Shown here piece after piece: positions 46,962 to 59,511 of a DNA stretch of 64,000 nucleotides. The DNA comes from Ampullaceana balthica (taxonomy: Eukaryota > Mollusca > Gastropoda > Lymnaeidae). The translations under genes and the position numbers were made by a program. The first letter of the stretch is position 1, and each line of letters begins with the position of its first letter. The notes under the pieces were generated by a model, which did no database searches, was not told the DNA's origin, and saw only the letters and a list, made by a program, of their open reading frames with translations. The stretch covers positions 591,001-655,000 of the forward strand of contig CALYLW010000161.1 in the NCBI GenBank assembly GCA_944989445.1, in the 5' to 3' direction.

Positions 46962-47529
46962 GGCACGGGTTCAAAATAGCGACTGTCCAAACAGCGACTG
47001 TATCAAAAGAGCGACTGTCATAACAGCGACTTCACCGCATAGCTATTCTTTAAAAAAACAGCCACCTCTGCCCCTACCACCCTAATCCCCCTCAATTAAT
47101 CGACTGCATCTATGTTTGCTAATTTCTATCGAGCTTTCTGCAAAAATATATTTGACTGAAGTAATAGCAGTTATAATTTTAATTTTTTACAGAATTTTTT
47201 GTTTAAAAATGTGTCCCGAAAGTGTATTACGTGAATACACTCTTTACAACACGAACATTTATTTATACACACCTCCAGTATTTAATTTTGTATTGTCCCT
47301 TCTGTACAAAAAACCTACATGGCTTATCATGTCATCCTTTTCTTGATTTTATAAACTCCATTGTAGGCTAGGCACAGTAAGTTTTTCAAACATTATCACA
47401 AGCAATAGAAAAAGTCACTATTTTGATGCAGTTGCTGTTTTGACAGTCGCTGTTTTGATACAGTCGCTACTTTGAAGTTGCTATTATGACGGTCGCTGTT
47501 TTGACAGTCGCTATTCTGCCCGGATGCGA
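46962..47529. mobile_element. hAT-type MITE with iterated AGCGACTGTC motif
   Basis: 8-bp duplication GTGATTAC at 46954-46961 and 47530-47537. The left arm has four AGCGACT units and the right arm six or more AGTCGCT units in inverse order, each spaced about 16-18 bp. Begins 250 bp after the PSMC1 stop. Confidence 0.75.
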
Positions 47530-48057
47530 GTGATTACTTTGTCACAGTGTCTGTAACAAGTATAGATCTTAAAATGAAGTAAAATTGTTTAATCCAGTAA
47601 AGTCAAATGGCTACTTTATGTGGTTGTTGAGTTGCAATTGTTGATCATGAAAAATTTTCTTACTACTTGTTTGTTAATCTAGTGTTAGTTGCTCCACACA
47701 TTTTTTTAAAAGGGCTGAAATCGTTTAAATTATCTCGATTACACATATAAATTAAGAGAGAGCTTTGACTACAGTGAAGTGAAATTAAACCAAGGATTTG
47801 TATTTTACACTTGAATAAAAAATTTAAAAACCTGTCATACATTACTTGTGGTCGCCTTATTTCTAGCATTTAAGCAAGTATAATTTGACAGCTGAAACCC
47901 TAAATTTGCTCTCAAATTATATTTTAACACAATTTTTATTTACCTTCTTGTCTGTATGGGTGAATTAAAACATTCTGTCCATTGGTTTGAAATTTGCAAG
48001 CTTCAATAACTACAAGGTTAATTGATGGTAAAGGAAAAGACACACTTTTTATTTTAA

Positions 48058-48490
48058 CTTTTAAAGTCCCATAAGGTTTTCTAAAAATTTATCCATCAGT
48101 CCCATAAGTATTTCAAGTATATATTGTTATATTGCAATGAATTGGGACATGAAATTTAAAGAATATTAGAAAATGTATTTATTGTCATACTGACTTCATC
48201 TTTTAGGATAATCTTACAGAATGTTTATTTTACGTATACAAAAGACTGTCTTGAGTTTAGTAATATTTTTACCTGTAGTTAAGTACTATTTTTTGTGGCC
48301 GAATAATTTCGTCAAATTAAATCGTCAAAAAAAAAGGAAAGAAAAAAAACTACCACAAAACTTTGCGAAACTAAACACCGACATTTCCGGAAGTCGACTA
48401 AAGCTTCTCTCACTAAATGAAGAGTTTCTACTTTTTAATATTTCTTTACTAAAAAGAGAGCTATCGAGGCGTGCTTTGGGACTTTGAAAG
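48058..48490. mobile_element. TTAA-flanked MITE, copy 3
   Basis: Diverged ends CTTTTAAAGTCCC and GGGACTTTGAAAG with TTAA on both sides. Intergenic, between PSMC1 and gene A. Confidence 0.7.
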
Positions 48491-48729
48491 TTAAAATTCA
48501 GTTGGTTTTGAACCACAAGCCTTGTAGCACGTTCTTTGAGTCATGGTCATAGTGAATAAAATCTTACTCATTTCTGTGTTTATTTTACTAAAAGCATACT
48601 TACCTAATCTTTCTATTGGCAAATATGTAACTAAACAATTCTCTTCTGAGTAATTTGATTTTATGAGTTTTTGGTTATTTATTCTGGACACCTCCCTAAA
48701 TGGTTAATTACGTGTGATAGGCCTATCAC

Positions 48730-48882
48730 CAATCTTCTCTTTAAGCGCACGGCCACAAAGATATCTGCACAGCAGTTTATTACAATGCTGCAAATTTTGA
48801 TAAGGAGAGTGTAAAATTTTGCAAAAGAAATGGATGCTGTGTAATTTTACACGTGGACCAATGAACCTTAGAGGGAACACTG
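48730..48882. mobile_element. hAT-type MITE with CAATGTTCCC ends, copy 3
   Basis: Diverged ends CAATCTTCTC and GGGAACACTG; duplication CCTATCAC/TCTATCAC (7 of 8). Confidence 0.75.
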
Positions 48883-48904
48883 TCTATCACATGTCCAAAC
48901 TTTA

Positions 48905-49430
48905 ATGTACCGTGTCGTGCCCTACATTTTTTAGTACTTCTATTTGTCTAGGGCCCAGATCATTATGGCTTTGTTGGGGTGCTCATCTGGGTATTAGTGG
49001 AAGTGAGGAACAAGAGGCAGTAAACACAAATGCGTCAGTAGTTGTCACTTCAACTCATCCTTTTGGAAGCTTGTTCCAGTCACTAATTGTCCTTGGCAGA
49101 AACTAGCAGCTTCTGTCTTGTGTTCTAGTTCTAGTATTTATAAGTTTGTATTCGACAACATCAACTCTTTCTTGGCGGGAGGATTAGTTTAAGCCCTATG
49201 CCAGAGGAGAGGACTAGCCATTATTTATTTTGAACAGCGCTGCTAGCCTGGCTAGTTGTAGCCATATCTTAGTGGTGACTAGCCAAGCGTTTCTAGCATG
49301 CTGTTGACACTTATGTTTTTCTGTGTCTGCTCAGGACAAAGCATGGTGCCCGTTGCTGCACTTCTCCAATCTGTTTATGGTCCTTTGACTGTTGATACAT
49401 AATTCAACATTGGCTGGACTTAGGCTTTAT
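48905..49430 (-). pseudogene. Decayed LINE C-terminal fragment
   Basis: Minus-strand frames read VQQRAPCFVLSRHRKT, a stretch like SVNSMLETLGWSPLRYGYN, and FLPRTISDWNKLPKG then VEVTTTDAFVFTAS. These are the blocks that end many CR1- and L2-type ORF2 proteins. Several stops and frameshifts; different family from the copies at 11790 and 41948. Confidence 0.7.
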
Positions 49431-49439
49431 AGTTTATAG

Positions 49440-50109
49440 GCTGTTTCTTTTACCCCATCTTTAACCCCAAAGTTTTCGATCCTTAGGTTAAGCATTAGAA
49501 AACCCTAGGGTTCTATTTGCAATGCTGCAATAGTCATTGATAACTTCCAGTTCCTGGCACTTACACTCCAAAACTCTCAGACAGGTAGTCAAAACATTTT
49601 GTCTTTTAAACATTTTTTCTTTTAATTCAAAAATTAACTCATACATAACAGAATTGGTGGCTCTTTTAAAAAGCCTTCACTTTACAGATTAAAAAGCTGC
49701 ACTTAACAGAGTAGTGAATTGAAATCATAATTATTTTTTAGGACAACTTATCACACACCCATCTTAATAATCTGATTGTCAAAGTAATAATAATAGCTGT
49801 TCTCTCTCAAATTTGAAATCGGAAAATTCGTTCAATATCACAATTTTCTCTTGGATGCTCAACAATAAAAACTAATTGATGGAAAGTTACCTTTTCAGAT
49901 ATTTAAAGAATCTAAAATCAGATGCATTCTGGTACTTTAGTTACAAGTTATTTATGCAGACACTAATAACCTCATACCTCAATTACATATAATGATTTGA
50001 TGGATAAATACAATTTCAATAAAATGTTTGATTTGAGGAACTACTCCTGGTCAATTTTTATAACTCACATTTTAACAAGCCATAAAACATTTTCCTATCT
50101 TTAAATAAA
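49440..50109. other. Intergenic sequence, nothing recognised
   Basis: AT-rich spacer holding the presumed 3' UTR of gene A (minus strand). No clear polyadenylation hexamer located. Confidence 0.5.
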
Positions 50110-53100
50110 TTATGTCTTGGACGATTTTTGTGAAGTTTCTATATTCAAATAATTTTGTATAAGCCTGGATGCCTCTTTCAGGTCATCTAAAGATTTGACA
50201 AAGATATCTCTAGAGTCAGTTGATTTGTCAAAAAGACCCCAGTCCATAAGTCTGCATACTGCAAGCGTTTGAGAACCTGAAAAAGATATATACATGTATA
50301 TATATATCTGAGGTTCAGTGGAGGGTAGAAAAAAAAGGGGTGGGGGGTGGGGTAATAATACAATAATTGGCCTTCTGGTTGGTGTAATTTTAAGTTTAAC
50401 ATGAAGATAAAACATTCACAGGAGTGTGAAGTTTTAAACTTTGTTGAAAATTCTATGTCTACCTGTACCAGCTAGGCTGAAGTAGCAGAGTTTGCTGTGA
50501 CCAAACAAGTGAATAAATCAAGATTATTTAATGGCTGCTACTTATCACCTTTCCTTCAATAAATTCATTTTTTTTCTATAATTTTTTTAACTTCTATCAA
50601 AATTCAAAAGTAATGACCCAAGGTGAAAAATATTTCATTAATACAATTTGTAAATGTAAAAAAAAAGAAAGGTAAAATACAGTGACAAGTAACTAGGGCT
50701 GTACCGGATTCACATTTTTTTAATCCGGCCGGAGCGGGATTTGGCCGGATTTATGAAGTGAAATCCGGCCGGAGCTGGATTTGTAAAAATTGCAGGAGCC
50801 AAAATCCGATATACCCCTACAAATAACAAGATGGTACAGAATTTACTTACAAACACAACCTATTACACCCATTGCTACACTCGAGTAAAGCTTCAATTTT
50901 GATGGTTTTCTGTAGAAAAAAACTATCTGCATTAATTTGTTATAGTAAAAGTTATAATATTAATACTATCTAAAAATATAACATGATATGTTTAATCTAT
51001 TTATATGATGTGTTGATTTTTACATTTATGCAGTTTTTAATTAATAATAAATATCTAAATTCAGAAAAAACAACTCTAGAAATTTTAACACATAAAGTTG
51101 ATTAATCTTAATTTTCTATTTCAATTTTTAAAATCACATTACTAAATTAATTAATGAAATGAGAGAAAGTTTCTCTTCTTAAAATCTATTCTTTCACTAA
51201 AACTAAAAGTCTTGAAAATACATTATACACTATCATTTTGTTCACTGTTAATTTTCTGAGAAATAGAAAAACGCATTTACAAATACACAATGTAGTAAGA
51301 ATAGAAATCAATAGAAGAAAACAATTAACTTCTTCCAGGTTTTTAAAATTAAATAAACGTAAAAAAACAAGTTTTTGACCATAAATCCTTTATATAGGAG
51401 AGATATAATACGCACCACGACACTAGCACAAAAATTAACATGATACATAGAGATAAATAACATAATCTAACAATTCAATAATTACAGTATATGCAATCGA
51501 TCTGAAATTTTGATACATAGGTTTTATCATCGGAACGAATCTGCCTGCAAAATTTCAGCTCGCTAGCTTACGAGAAAGTGGTTTAAAAATCGATCCAAAG
51601 TTTTTTCGGCACTCAAGCAAGCAGACACCACGAGTTAATATAATATAAAGGATTTATTTAAAAATCCTATAAATGAATTAAACTCCAAATGAATCAATAA
51701 ATGCTTTATTTAAATTAGCATTGTAAGCTCTCCTGTAAAGTAGAGCAATTCTTACAAATCACTGTACAATGTATTCCCCTCAAAGCTTTTGTAATCAAGC
51801 TTTTCTAATGAACAGAATATCAAAGACCTCGTTATTTTTAATATATTATAAATAGCACTACAGGAGAACCCGGTTATGTCGACGGCCTAGGGGTTTGCCA
51901 AAAAGCGTCGAGATAACCGATGATCGAGTTAAACGAAAACCAATATGGCGACAAAATATTAACATGTGCTTGAAATTTCTTTATGTACATCATAAGGTTG
52001 TTAACCGGTTAGCCGTTACTTCGGTATAAGACTATTTTGCGGAGTTAATGTTTTGTTGGGTTACGGCGGAATACCAGAACCAATACGCAAGCGACCGTGA
52101 CATCAAAGCGAGCGACCGTGACATCAAAGCGAGCGACCATGACATCAAAGCGTTTTCTTACTATTCCGATCTATAAATAATATACACGTCATCACTATTA
52201 GTTTAGTTCGCCTACGGCTGAGGAAAGATTTTTTTTTAAATTTTACTTTGCTTAGTTATTGAGGCTCTGTACGAGAGCTAACACACAGTGCGCATATGAT
52301 ATGAACAACGGTAAAAGTCAAGGCCGTGACTGTTACTGTTACTATTTATATTACCAGAGTCATTTGAAAGACATAGCAAAGATACCGGGCAATTAATTGG
52401 TCCTCAAATTTGAGTTCTGTCTTTTAGTGACAGTTTTCCAGCAAGTTAAGGGCATTTGACATAAGATTACCACATTAATATCAAAACTGATATTTGCTTA
52501 AAAAATGTGTACGGCTAGTGAAAGATTTTTGTAATTATTTTTTTTTAACTCTCTTAGTTGACGAAGCATAGTACAAGAACTAACACACAGTGCGGCGATG
52601 TTAAAATGTGAACAAAGTTCAAGGCCGTGAGGAGTGTTACTATTCAGCGCAAGAAAGCTGAAAACAAGCGGGCTGTGACGTCACATGTTCTTTGAAGTCA
52701 CCATCAGACGGCACGAGGCGAAAATTTGATCATTGATACACTCTCTTAGTTGCTTTTTGCCCGTGATGTCATACAAAACAAGCCCCCCGCTTCCCTCTGC
52801 GCGTCTTCGTTCTCGATTCACGCCGCGTGAACCAGTTCTTCTACACACGCCCAGCACGGCCTAAATGGGGACAAAGCGTGTTTTCGCTGGCGTCGTTGGC
52901 TGGCTGTTAGTAATAATGCAATTGAACCCGCGAAAATATGGTAGTGAGATGGTGAAGTGACATCGCTAACATTTTCAAAAGCTGGCGATTGATCATGGGG
53001 ATCGAGCTAACCAACGTTAAGTGGCAAATTTGGCCCTCTTTTGTGCTCGAGGTATTAGGTTTCGGCGACATAAAAGAATCGACATAACCGATGAGAAAAT

Positions 53101-55667
53101 ACTAAGGCAAAGAGAGAATTTGGCGGTTCCAATCAAAAACGTCGACTTAATAGGGTTGGCGAGTTAACCGAGGTCTAGTTAAGTGGCTTCTACTGTTCTG
53201 TGAAATTTAATGGTGTTTGTTAGAAGTATTGAATAAGTTAATAGTTGAGCGCTTTTCCTAAAATGTCATAAAAGATCAATAAGATTAAATGGCACCTAAA
53301 AATAAATATTTAAAATCCAAAGTCTTTGAGTTGATTTTAACGGAATTCTCTTTCAACATTCATAAATAATGGTACATGTAGTTACAGTTAACTTACTTTT
53401 TCTTAAGTGATAATGAAACCCAAATTAATGTTGCACCTATCAAAGAGAGGTTGATGCTCTGAAACACTTTGAAGGCCATAGTGTCACCAACTTGCAGGGG
53501 TATAAACTGTTGCAAGGTCTTTTCCCATTCTGGAAGTTCTCTTTCAAGGTTACGCTGAATCATCTCCTTTTCTTTAATCTCCCTTTCATATTTTTGAAGC
53601 TCTTTGAGTGTTTCTTCATGATCAATCTCGTCTTGTTTAAATATTCCCCTTTCAATCATTTTCCTCTCATTTTTCATCGCCATATCCTGATATGGGTAAA
53701 AATCCTTTTTTTAAATAAAAAACTCACATAATTATTTTTTTTACAATGTTTCTTAGTATTTTGCACCATTATAATTATTACAATTTTATAGCTTGGTTTT
53801 TATTCCACCATAATATCTATATTACAGTTAAAGTTTAAAAATTTTAAAATTCATTCATGTTATGGAGATGTTTCTTATCTATTTCAGATGCTCCATTTCT
53901 ATACTGAAGATTATTGTGTTTCATTAATTAATAATTTGTTTGATGAAAATAAAGCTAACTTACTCTAAAAAAATCCAACTGGTAAATGCTTTCACGTTTG
54001 CTCTGAAATAAAGTTGTTAACATAGAGCTAAAATAAAATTTTAAGTACTGCATCCAAACTATAGGCCCTAAATTATATATTATAATTAAGCTTTTTCATT
54101 TGTTATATTAATTATTATAAACTAGACGCCCCGCGACATAGCATACGCCACAGACTTGCTCATTGAGAGTGCAAAGAAAGTGGAGAAAGAACGGACACAA
54201 ACTAAAGCACAAAGAAATCAAAACAATGCGAGTGAACGTCGGTTGGGGGGGGGACTGCCAACTCATTGTTGTTTTCGAGACATTTTCAGGCGAAATTCGG
54301 TACACCCCTAACTTCTATGAAGTCAGCTATAGTATAAAACGATAATCGGTTTAAAATCGGTGTTACATAACCGATAATCGGTTTTCCAAAAAAACAACAC
54401 CACGCAATTAACAACCCTAAATATGACTAACCCTCGCTAGGGTCGGCCAATCACAGTTTATGTTTAAAGGATGGTAGTAATAAATGGGAGGCGGGTAATA
54501 ACAACCTCAGTGTGCATGTCTTCACATTTACTCGCTATTTTTTATTTACTTAGTGCTGCTTTTTGTGTCTGTACTCAAACCCCCCCCCAACCGCTCTTTG
54601 CACTGTCTATGATGAGCAAGTCTGCTGCGTATGCTACGCTGCGGGTCTCTCCAGAGTTCCTTCTTTTCATTCACTCACAGTCGTTTGCCCAAACCCACCC
54701 CATTTTGACAACTGTGTCTTTCAGGAAGTCTTCACCCGTCACTAAATCATCAGCGGGTCAGCTAGTGTTGGCAATAAAGGGGTAAAAGAACTGGCACAAA
54801 CGGACATTTTTAAAAATTAAAAAAAACAACAATGTTTTCGCTGGGGCTTGAACCCAGGACCTTCCCCATATAAGGTGGACGTGATAACCAGTACACTACG
54901 AATCTCACATTATTCTGTGAAGGAACAATGCAAGTGAAACGCAAGGACCATTGTTGGTCTTGATACATTGGTTGACCCCAGCGAGGGTCATTCGTCATGC
55001 TCAGTTACACATACTTGCGTGGTGTCTCGCATGGTCCCACGAAGAGAATTATATATATAGATTATAAACTATTAATAGTATTAAAAGGTTTCCTTTAATC
55101 CTTAAACAAAAAATATTTAAATAACAAAATCGACTAATAACATTACATTATTGTCATATTTTAATTATTATAATTTAATATTTTAATAAATATACAAACT
55201 CAAACGCAGTGGTGTAGCTAAGAATTTGGGGGCAGGGGGCCATGGCCTCTTTGGGGGCCCTGCATACATGGTGGTGGCATAATATTTATGTAATGTAAAA
55301 AAAAATTCTAACACTCCTTAGGCGTTTCTGCCTTGCCTTAAGTGGGGGCTGCTTTCGAATTTGGACCCCCCCTCCCATGGCCCATAGCTATACCACTGCT
55401 CAAACTCCATATAAATTATAAAATATAACAAAATCTACTGCATCATATTCATGATTCATACTAATCATACTCGTATTATACATATTTTTTATGACTTACA
55501 TAACGCTGGACAACCTTTTCCCTGTAAGGTTCTGGTAAGTCCTTAAAGTATTCAAAAACTTTTGGGTCTATCACTACATTTTCATTGGCAGAGGAGTCCA
55601 ATTTAATTTCCTCTGATGCCTGGTTATCTCTTTTTCTAGTACCAAATAATATTTGCAACAATGACAT
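50110..55667 (-). CDS. Gene A: coiled-coil protein with two membrane segments, paralog of gene B
   Basis: Five exons: 55667-55500, 54002-53964, 53686-53397, 50909-50851, 50276-50110, all with AG/GT borders; 240 aa ending in TAA. The start is the first in-frame ATG (MSLLQILFG). Residues about 30-60 include the motif FKDLPEPYREKVVQRY. Residues about 66-125 are charged and heptad-like (coiled coil). FIPLQVGD is followed by a first hydrophobic helix (INLSLIGATLIWVSLSL), a KKKKP loop, a second hydrophobic stretch (SSVAMGVIGCVCSQTLAV), then CRLMDWGLF and a polar tail. I do not recognise the family by name. The region from FIPL to the GLF motif parallels gene B, including intron positions and phases (2 and 1). 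Gene A lacks the CxxC of gene B. Intron 3 holds a pogo-like element. A mitochondrial or ER membrane role is only a guess. Confidence 0.85.
50694..50825. repeat. CCGGATTT-rich repeat, copy 1
   Basis: TAGGGCTGTACCGGATTCAC followed by repeated AATCCGGCCGGAGC units. Related to 58740-59015. In gene A intron 4-side sequence, upstream of exon 4's donor. Confidence 0.55.
51384..51659. mobile_element. MITE with AAATCCTTTATAT ends
   Basis: ATAAATCCTTTATATA at the left and TATATAAAGGATTTAT at the right. Related partial copies at 62995-63130 and, in reverse, 63918-64000 (CTCGTGG...GATCGATTTTTAA). In gene A intron 3. Confidence 0.65.
51861..53195. mobile_element. pogo-like element (CAGTCGAAACCGGTTAAG family), copy 3
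   Basis: Starts CAGGAGAACCCGGTTATGTC after TA and ends GTGGCTTCTACTG. Contains a triple tandem of a 21-bp unit, CGAGCGACCGTGACATCAAAG (52083-52150). In gene A intron 3. Confidence 0.75.
54121..55061 (-). mobile_element. Helitron-like element, copy 2
   Basis: On the minus strand it starts TCTATATATATAATTCTC after A (55061) and ends GGGGCGTCTAGT before T (54121). It includes the tRNA-Val-like block (54834-54906) and, near 54560-54650, an internal piece resembling a Helitron end in the opposite orientation. In gene A intron 1. Confidence 0.78.
55207..55398. mobile_element. hAT-type MITE with CAGTGGTGTAGCTA ends
   Basis: Ends CAGTGGTGTAGCTA and TAGCTATACCACTG, duplication CTCAAACG/CTCAAACT (7 of 8). 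In gene A intron 1, about 100 bp from exon 1's donor. Confidence 0.82.
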
Positions 55668-56312
55668 CTTCTTAATCTTAGGACGCAATTCAATAGTCAA
55701 TCAATAGACAATAGTCGACAGTGACGAGTTACCAATTTGATTACACAATTACCAGTCAATAAAATTAATGAATTGATCAATTCAATGAGTCAATGTCAAT
55801 TAGTAGAATTAGATTAGAATGAAAGTATTTTCAAATGTGGTCGATTTCCTGGGAATTTCCATCTCCAGTACTAACCCAAATGTAGAATTGTAAGTAAAAG
55901 TCATATGATTTTGATTTTTTTATCAAATGTTTATTTACTTTTTAATTTTTAAAGCAAATTATTATCTTTTCTTTTCAGAAACAAGCCTTTTTAATCCAGT
56001 TTTTTAAAAAGTCACTTTCACATAGCTCATTTGCTTCATAAAAACACTGATATCTTCATAAGTCATAAGTGACCAAGTGTAAATAACGAAATGCATGATT
56101 GCGTCAAATAAAGTTTATAGAATTTCTAACATAATTAATCGGCGTAGCCACATTTCATCCAGTTTCAGTAAGAATAATTTCGATGAATGAAATTCCATAA
56201 AGCAAGCACATGACTTCACTGTCGAGTATGACATGTTAATTGTTAATACTGGGTATGATGATGACTGAATTAACTGGTGAGTACAGATTATTACTAAATA
56301 CAGATGATTACT

Positions 56313-56592
56313 CGCGGTGGTCGAGTGGCAGCGCGCTCGACTGGCGTACCAGTCACGGGTTCGAATCCATGTGAAGGCAAGGATTTTTTCCCGGGGCCTA
56401 GGGCGTCCCTGAGTCACCCAGCTCCGAATGGGTACCTAACACTAGTTAGGCGGCTGGGTTGTAATGCGTGGAACCCACAAAGTCGTGGTCGTGGCCTGTG
56501 AACGCAGCATCACTTGCCAACAGATCATATGTCATGGTCTGTGGACAAAATATCTTCTGCATAGAAGGAGCGTCTAGATAAGATAAGAAGAT
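56313..56592 (+). mobile_element. tRNA-derived SINE with GATAAG tail (type 2)
   Basis: Head with GTGGTCGAGTGGCAGCGCGC and GGTTCGAATCC, body as in 31399-31771 until CATCACTTGCCAA, then ATCTTCTGCATAGAAGGAGC plus GATAAGATAAG. That tail matches the 3' end of the CR1/L2 LINE at 11790 and 41948. Confidence 0.88.
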
Positions 56593-56745
56593 AAATAGTA
56601 AATACTATCTTATAAAAAAATATCTAAATGAAAGTAAATGTCCTTAAGCCTAAACTAAATAATAGTAATAGTAAATAAATAAATACTGTTTAACTATTTG
56701 AATTTGTTATTTACTATATACTAGAGTGAAGAATGCAAAAAATTG

Positions 56746-56977
56746 GGCAATCCTGCAGTTTTAGCACGTTTTATACGTCATATATTATTTTATTTCGCAG
56801 CAAATTTTAATTTTCTTGTGAGAACTTACGTTTTTGATTTAATAAAAGTGCTATAATAGCTAAAATATAACATATATTAATGAATTTTAATGCATTTAAT
56901 AAATTAAAACGTAAGTTCTCACAAGAAAATTAAAATTTGCTGCGAAATAATATACGTGCTAAGACTGCAGGATTACC
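56746..56977. mobile_element. hAT-like foldback element (GGTAATCCTGCAG ends), copy 3
   Basis: Short 232-bp form consisting almost only of the inverted arms. Ends GGCAATCCTGCAG and CTGCAGGATTACC, perfect 8-bp duplication AAAAATTG at 56738-56745 and 56978-56985. Confidence 0.9.
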
Positions 56978-58276
56978 AAAAATTGCTGTATCTGTACCAG
57001 CCCTAATTAAAAAAGCTTAATAAATGCTAAAAATTGGTTCAGTGATATCATTTAACAAAATATTAAAACAAGAGAAAAACTTTATCATAAAAAAATAAAA
57101 ATATAAAAAAACTTAATAATTTGTAGTTTGATGTTCAAAGTCTGATTGGGAAAACAACCCCTAATGGTCCTAACCCAATGAAGACAGGAGAGCATTCATT
57201 AAGTCTTGAAAGCTTCTTAGGGGCCGTCCATAAATGACGTCATGCGCCTAGGGAGGGGAGGGGGGTCAAGCATTTGTGACGATGGGGAGGGGGGTTAAAG
57301 AAATGTGATGTTACATAAAAAAATCGCACAACTTTAAATAAAATTTCCACTTAACTAATTAATTGCTTGCGATCTATTTAATGAAATGACGTTTTTAATA
57401 GCTTCCCGCGTGTTAGGATTAGACCTGTCAACGGGTACCCATTGCCGTGGAATTACCGGGGTAGTAAAATTGCGCTCGGGTACCCATGAAAATGTGACTG
57501 CAATGTTTATATTCTATAATAAAAACAGTGGCCAAACTGCGACTCTTATCTGTTCACATTACGGCTTGCCAAAATTTATCAAATAACATTTTTTCGTTTG
57601 AAATATTCAGTGTGAAATACTTTTAACACGAAAATGCTTGAGAAGTATCTGTCAAAGGGAAATAAAATAAAGTTCTGACAAACTACAAGGTATTTTGATA
57701 CAACTTTTTCCTCTGAACATGAAACAAAAATCTTAAAACACAAAAAAGATTTGGGTTCTTTGAATGAATCAATGACATGAAGTTAACTAGTCTTTGAAAA
57801 ACGCCAAAATTATTTGTTATCAGTTGAGACAAGGCAATGTTTTTTGTTGTTTTTTTAATCTACCCCCCCCCCTCTCATTCCTGCCTCCACTCCTATCGTG
57901 ACCATGTTAAAAAGTACCAAGTGTAAAAAAAAATTTAAGTATATTTTAGTTGTTCAAAGATATTTACTGTAATAACAAAAAATAAATGAATTTTTGTTTT
58001 GTTTTTTTAATCTGGACAAAACAAAGGGTTGAAAATAATTTGGGCTTGATTTAAAATTTAAAAGTTAAAGGCTAAAGGTTTGATTTGTAAATGGTTAGTG
58101 ATGTAATAACTGTTACCACTCGCCCACAGGTGTTGACACGCGTTGCTGAAAATTTTTTTTACAAACTCGCGCCATTTCCATTCCCTTGTGTTTCTTGTGT
58201 AAGCCTAGCAGAAAAACTTATTTTAATAAGACGTACATAATGTAAAGTTTATCAATTAAAAAGTTACTACCCCCGC

Positions 58277-58459
58277 CAATGTTCCCTTTAAGCTGCGTGG
58301 TTTCACGGCCGCGCAGTTCTCTGGCCGAGGCCGCGCTGCTGCTAAGAATAACCACGCAGAAAATTGTGTATTAATGCACAAAAAATGGATTCTGTGCAAC
58401 TTTGCTCGTGACTTTTTTTTACTTTGCACACGAACCAATGAAACTTAGAGGGCACATTG
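58277..58459. mobile_element. hAT-type MITE with CAATGTTCCC ends, copy 4
   Basis: Ends CAATGTTCCC and GGGCACATTG; the flanking duplication is eroded. Nested in the element at 57220-59316. Confidence 0.75.
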
Positions 58460-58739
58460 ACTGCCGTCTAGCGGACTGACTGAATGTTACGTCATTGTTG
58501 CTGACATTTTGTTTGAATGTTCAGTTGACTGTAGTTTTATTTTATGAGTAGGACGAATGCATTTACATCAGGAATAAAAGTTTGTAGAGCACAATAGTAT
58601 TTTTTGGAAGTATGCTGTTAGCTACTGTGTGAAATTAGGTGCATGGATGGTGGCTAGATTGCATTGTATAGCCGTCATGACCGAGTAAATTATGCGGCAT
58701 TTTGGACGAGTACCTGTGCAGCTTTTTTTCAACAATATT

Positions 58740-59015
58740 GACAGCCCTAGTTACAATTTGGGATTTACCGGATTTCGGCTCCGGCAAATCCGGAATCTGG
58801 CCATTTTTACAAATCCGGCTTCGGCTCCAGCAGAATTTCACTTCATAAATCCGGCTGGCCACTAGAGCCAAAAAAAATATATATATATAATGCTCTGGCA
58901 AATCTGGAATCCAGCCATTCTTACAAATCCGACTCCTGCTTCTGTCGGATTTCACTGCATAAATCTGTCCGAATCCGGCCGGATTTTAAAAATTTGAATC
59001 CTGTTCACCCCTAGT
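58740..59015. repeat. CCGGATTT-rich repeat, copy 2
   Basis: Alternating AAATCCGG and CCGGATTT units with GGCTCCGGC, closed by CACCCCTAGTTAC. Likely a MITE with repeated internal motifs; lies inside the larger element at 57220-59316. Confidence 0.55.
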
Positions 59016-59091
59016 TACGATATTAAATAGATTTCAGACTTACACTAAATACATATTTAAATGTTAAAAAAAGATATTAGAAGCATGCTTA

Positions 59092-59278
59092 TTTTAAATT
59101 AGAAAATACCGTTTTTAGGGGGAGGGTCAAAGCTTTGTGACGTAAAATAGGAGGGAGGTCTAAGTTTTTGTGATGAGGAGGTCCCCCACCTCCTCATCAC
59201 AAAAACTTAGACCTCCCTCCTATTTTACGTAACAAAGCTTTGACCCTCCCCCTAAAAACGGTATTTTCTAATTTAAAA
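59092..59278. repeat. Near-perfect palindrome, 91-nt arms
   Basis: 59092-59182 and 59188-59278 are inverse complements with one mismatch (G against T near 59138/59232) around a CCCCC loop. Lies just inside the right end of the element at 57220-59316. Confidence 0.95.
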
Positions 59279-59511
59279 GCGGCCAAAATCGTGTGACGTC
59301 ATTTATGGACGGCCCCTTTTGCTCTTTGCCTTTGGGATGCATTAAAAAAATTTTTTTAATTATTTCAGCATGATATTTGAAATTGGTATTTAAAATTAAT
59401 AACTGTACTTGAAATATTTTCTAAAATAGGTTCATTCAGTTTTCTAATCTTAATTTATTCTGTACATTGCAGATTATGAGCTAAACTGTATATGAAGAGT
59501 CTACTAATACT

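Larger units (their letters stand above)
57220..59316. mobile_element. Element with GGGGCCGTCCATAAATGACG ends
   Basis: Inverted ends GGGGCCGTCCATAAATGACG at 57220 and its complement ending 59316. G-rich subterminal runs (GGGAGGGG) follow. Contains MITE copy 4, the CCGGATTT repeat and a 91-bp-arm palindrome. A partial relative lies at 63140-63240. Fills most of the space between genes A and B. Superfamily not assigned. Confidence 0.65.

Noticed and set aside
55665..55700. Longer start for gene A, 11 codons upstream
   Set aside because: That extension begins at TTG; the first in-frame ATG is at 55667, which suits an animal gene.
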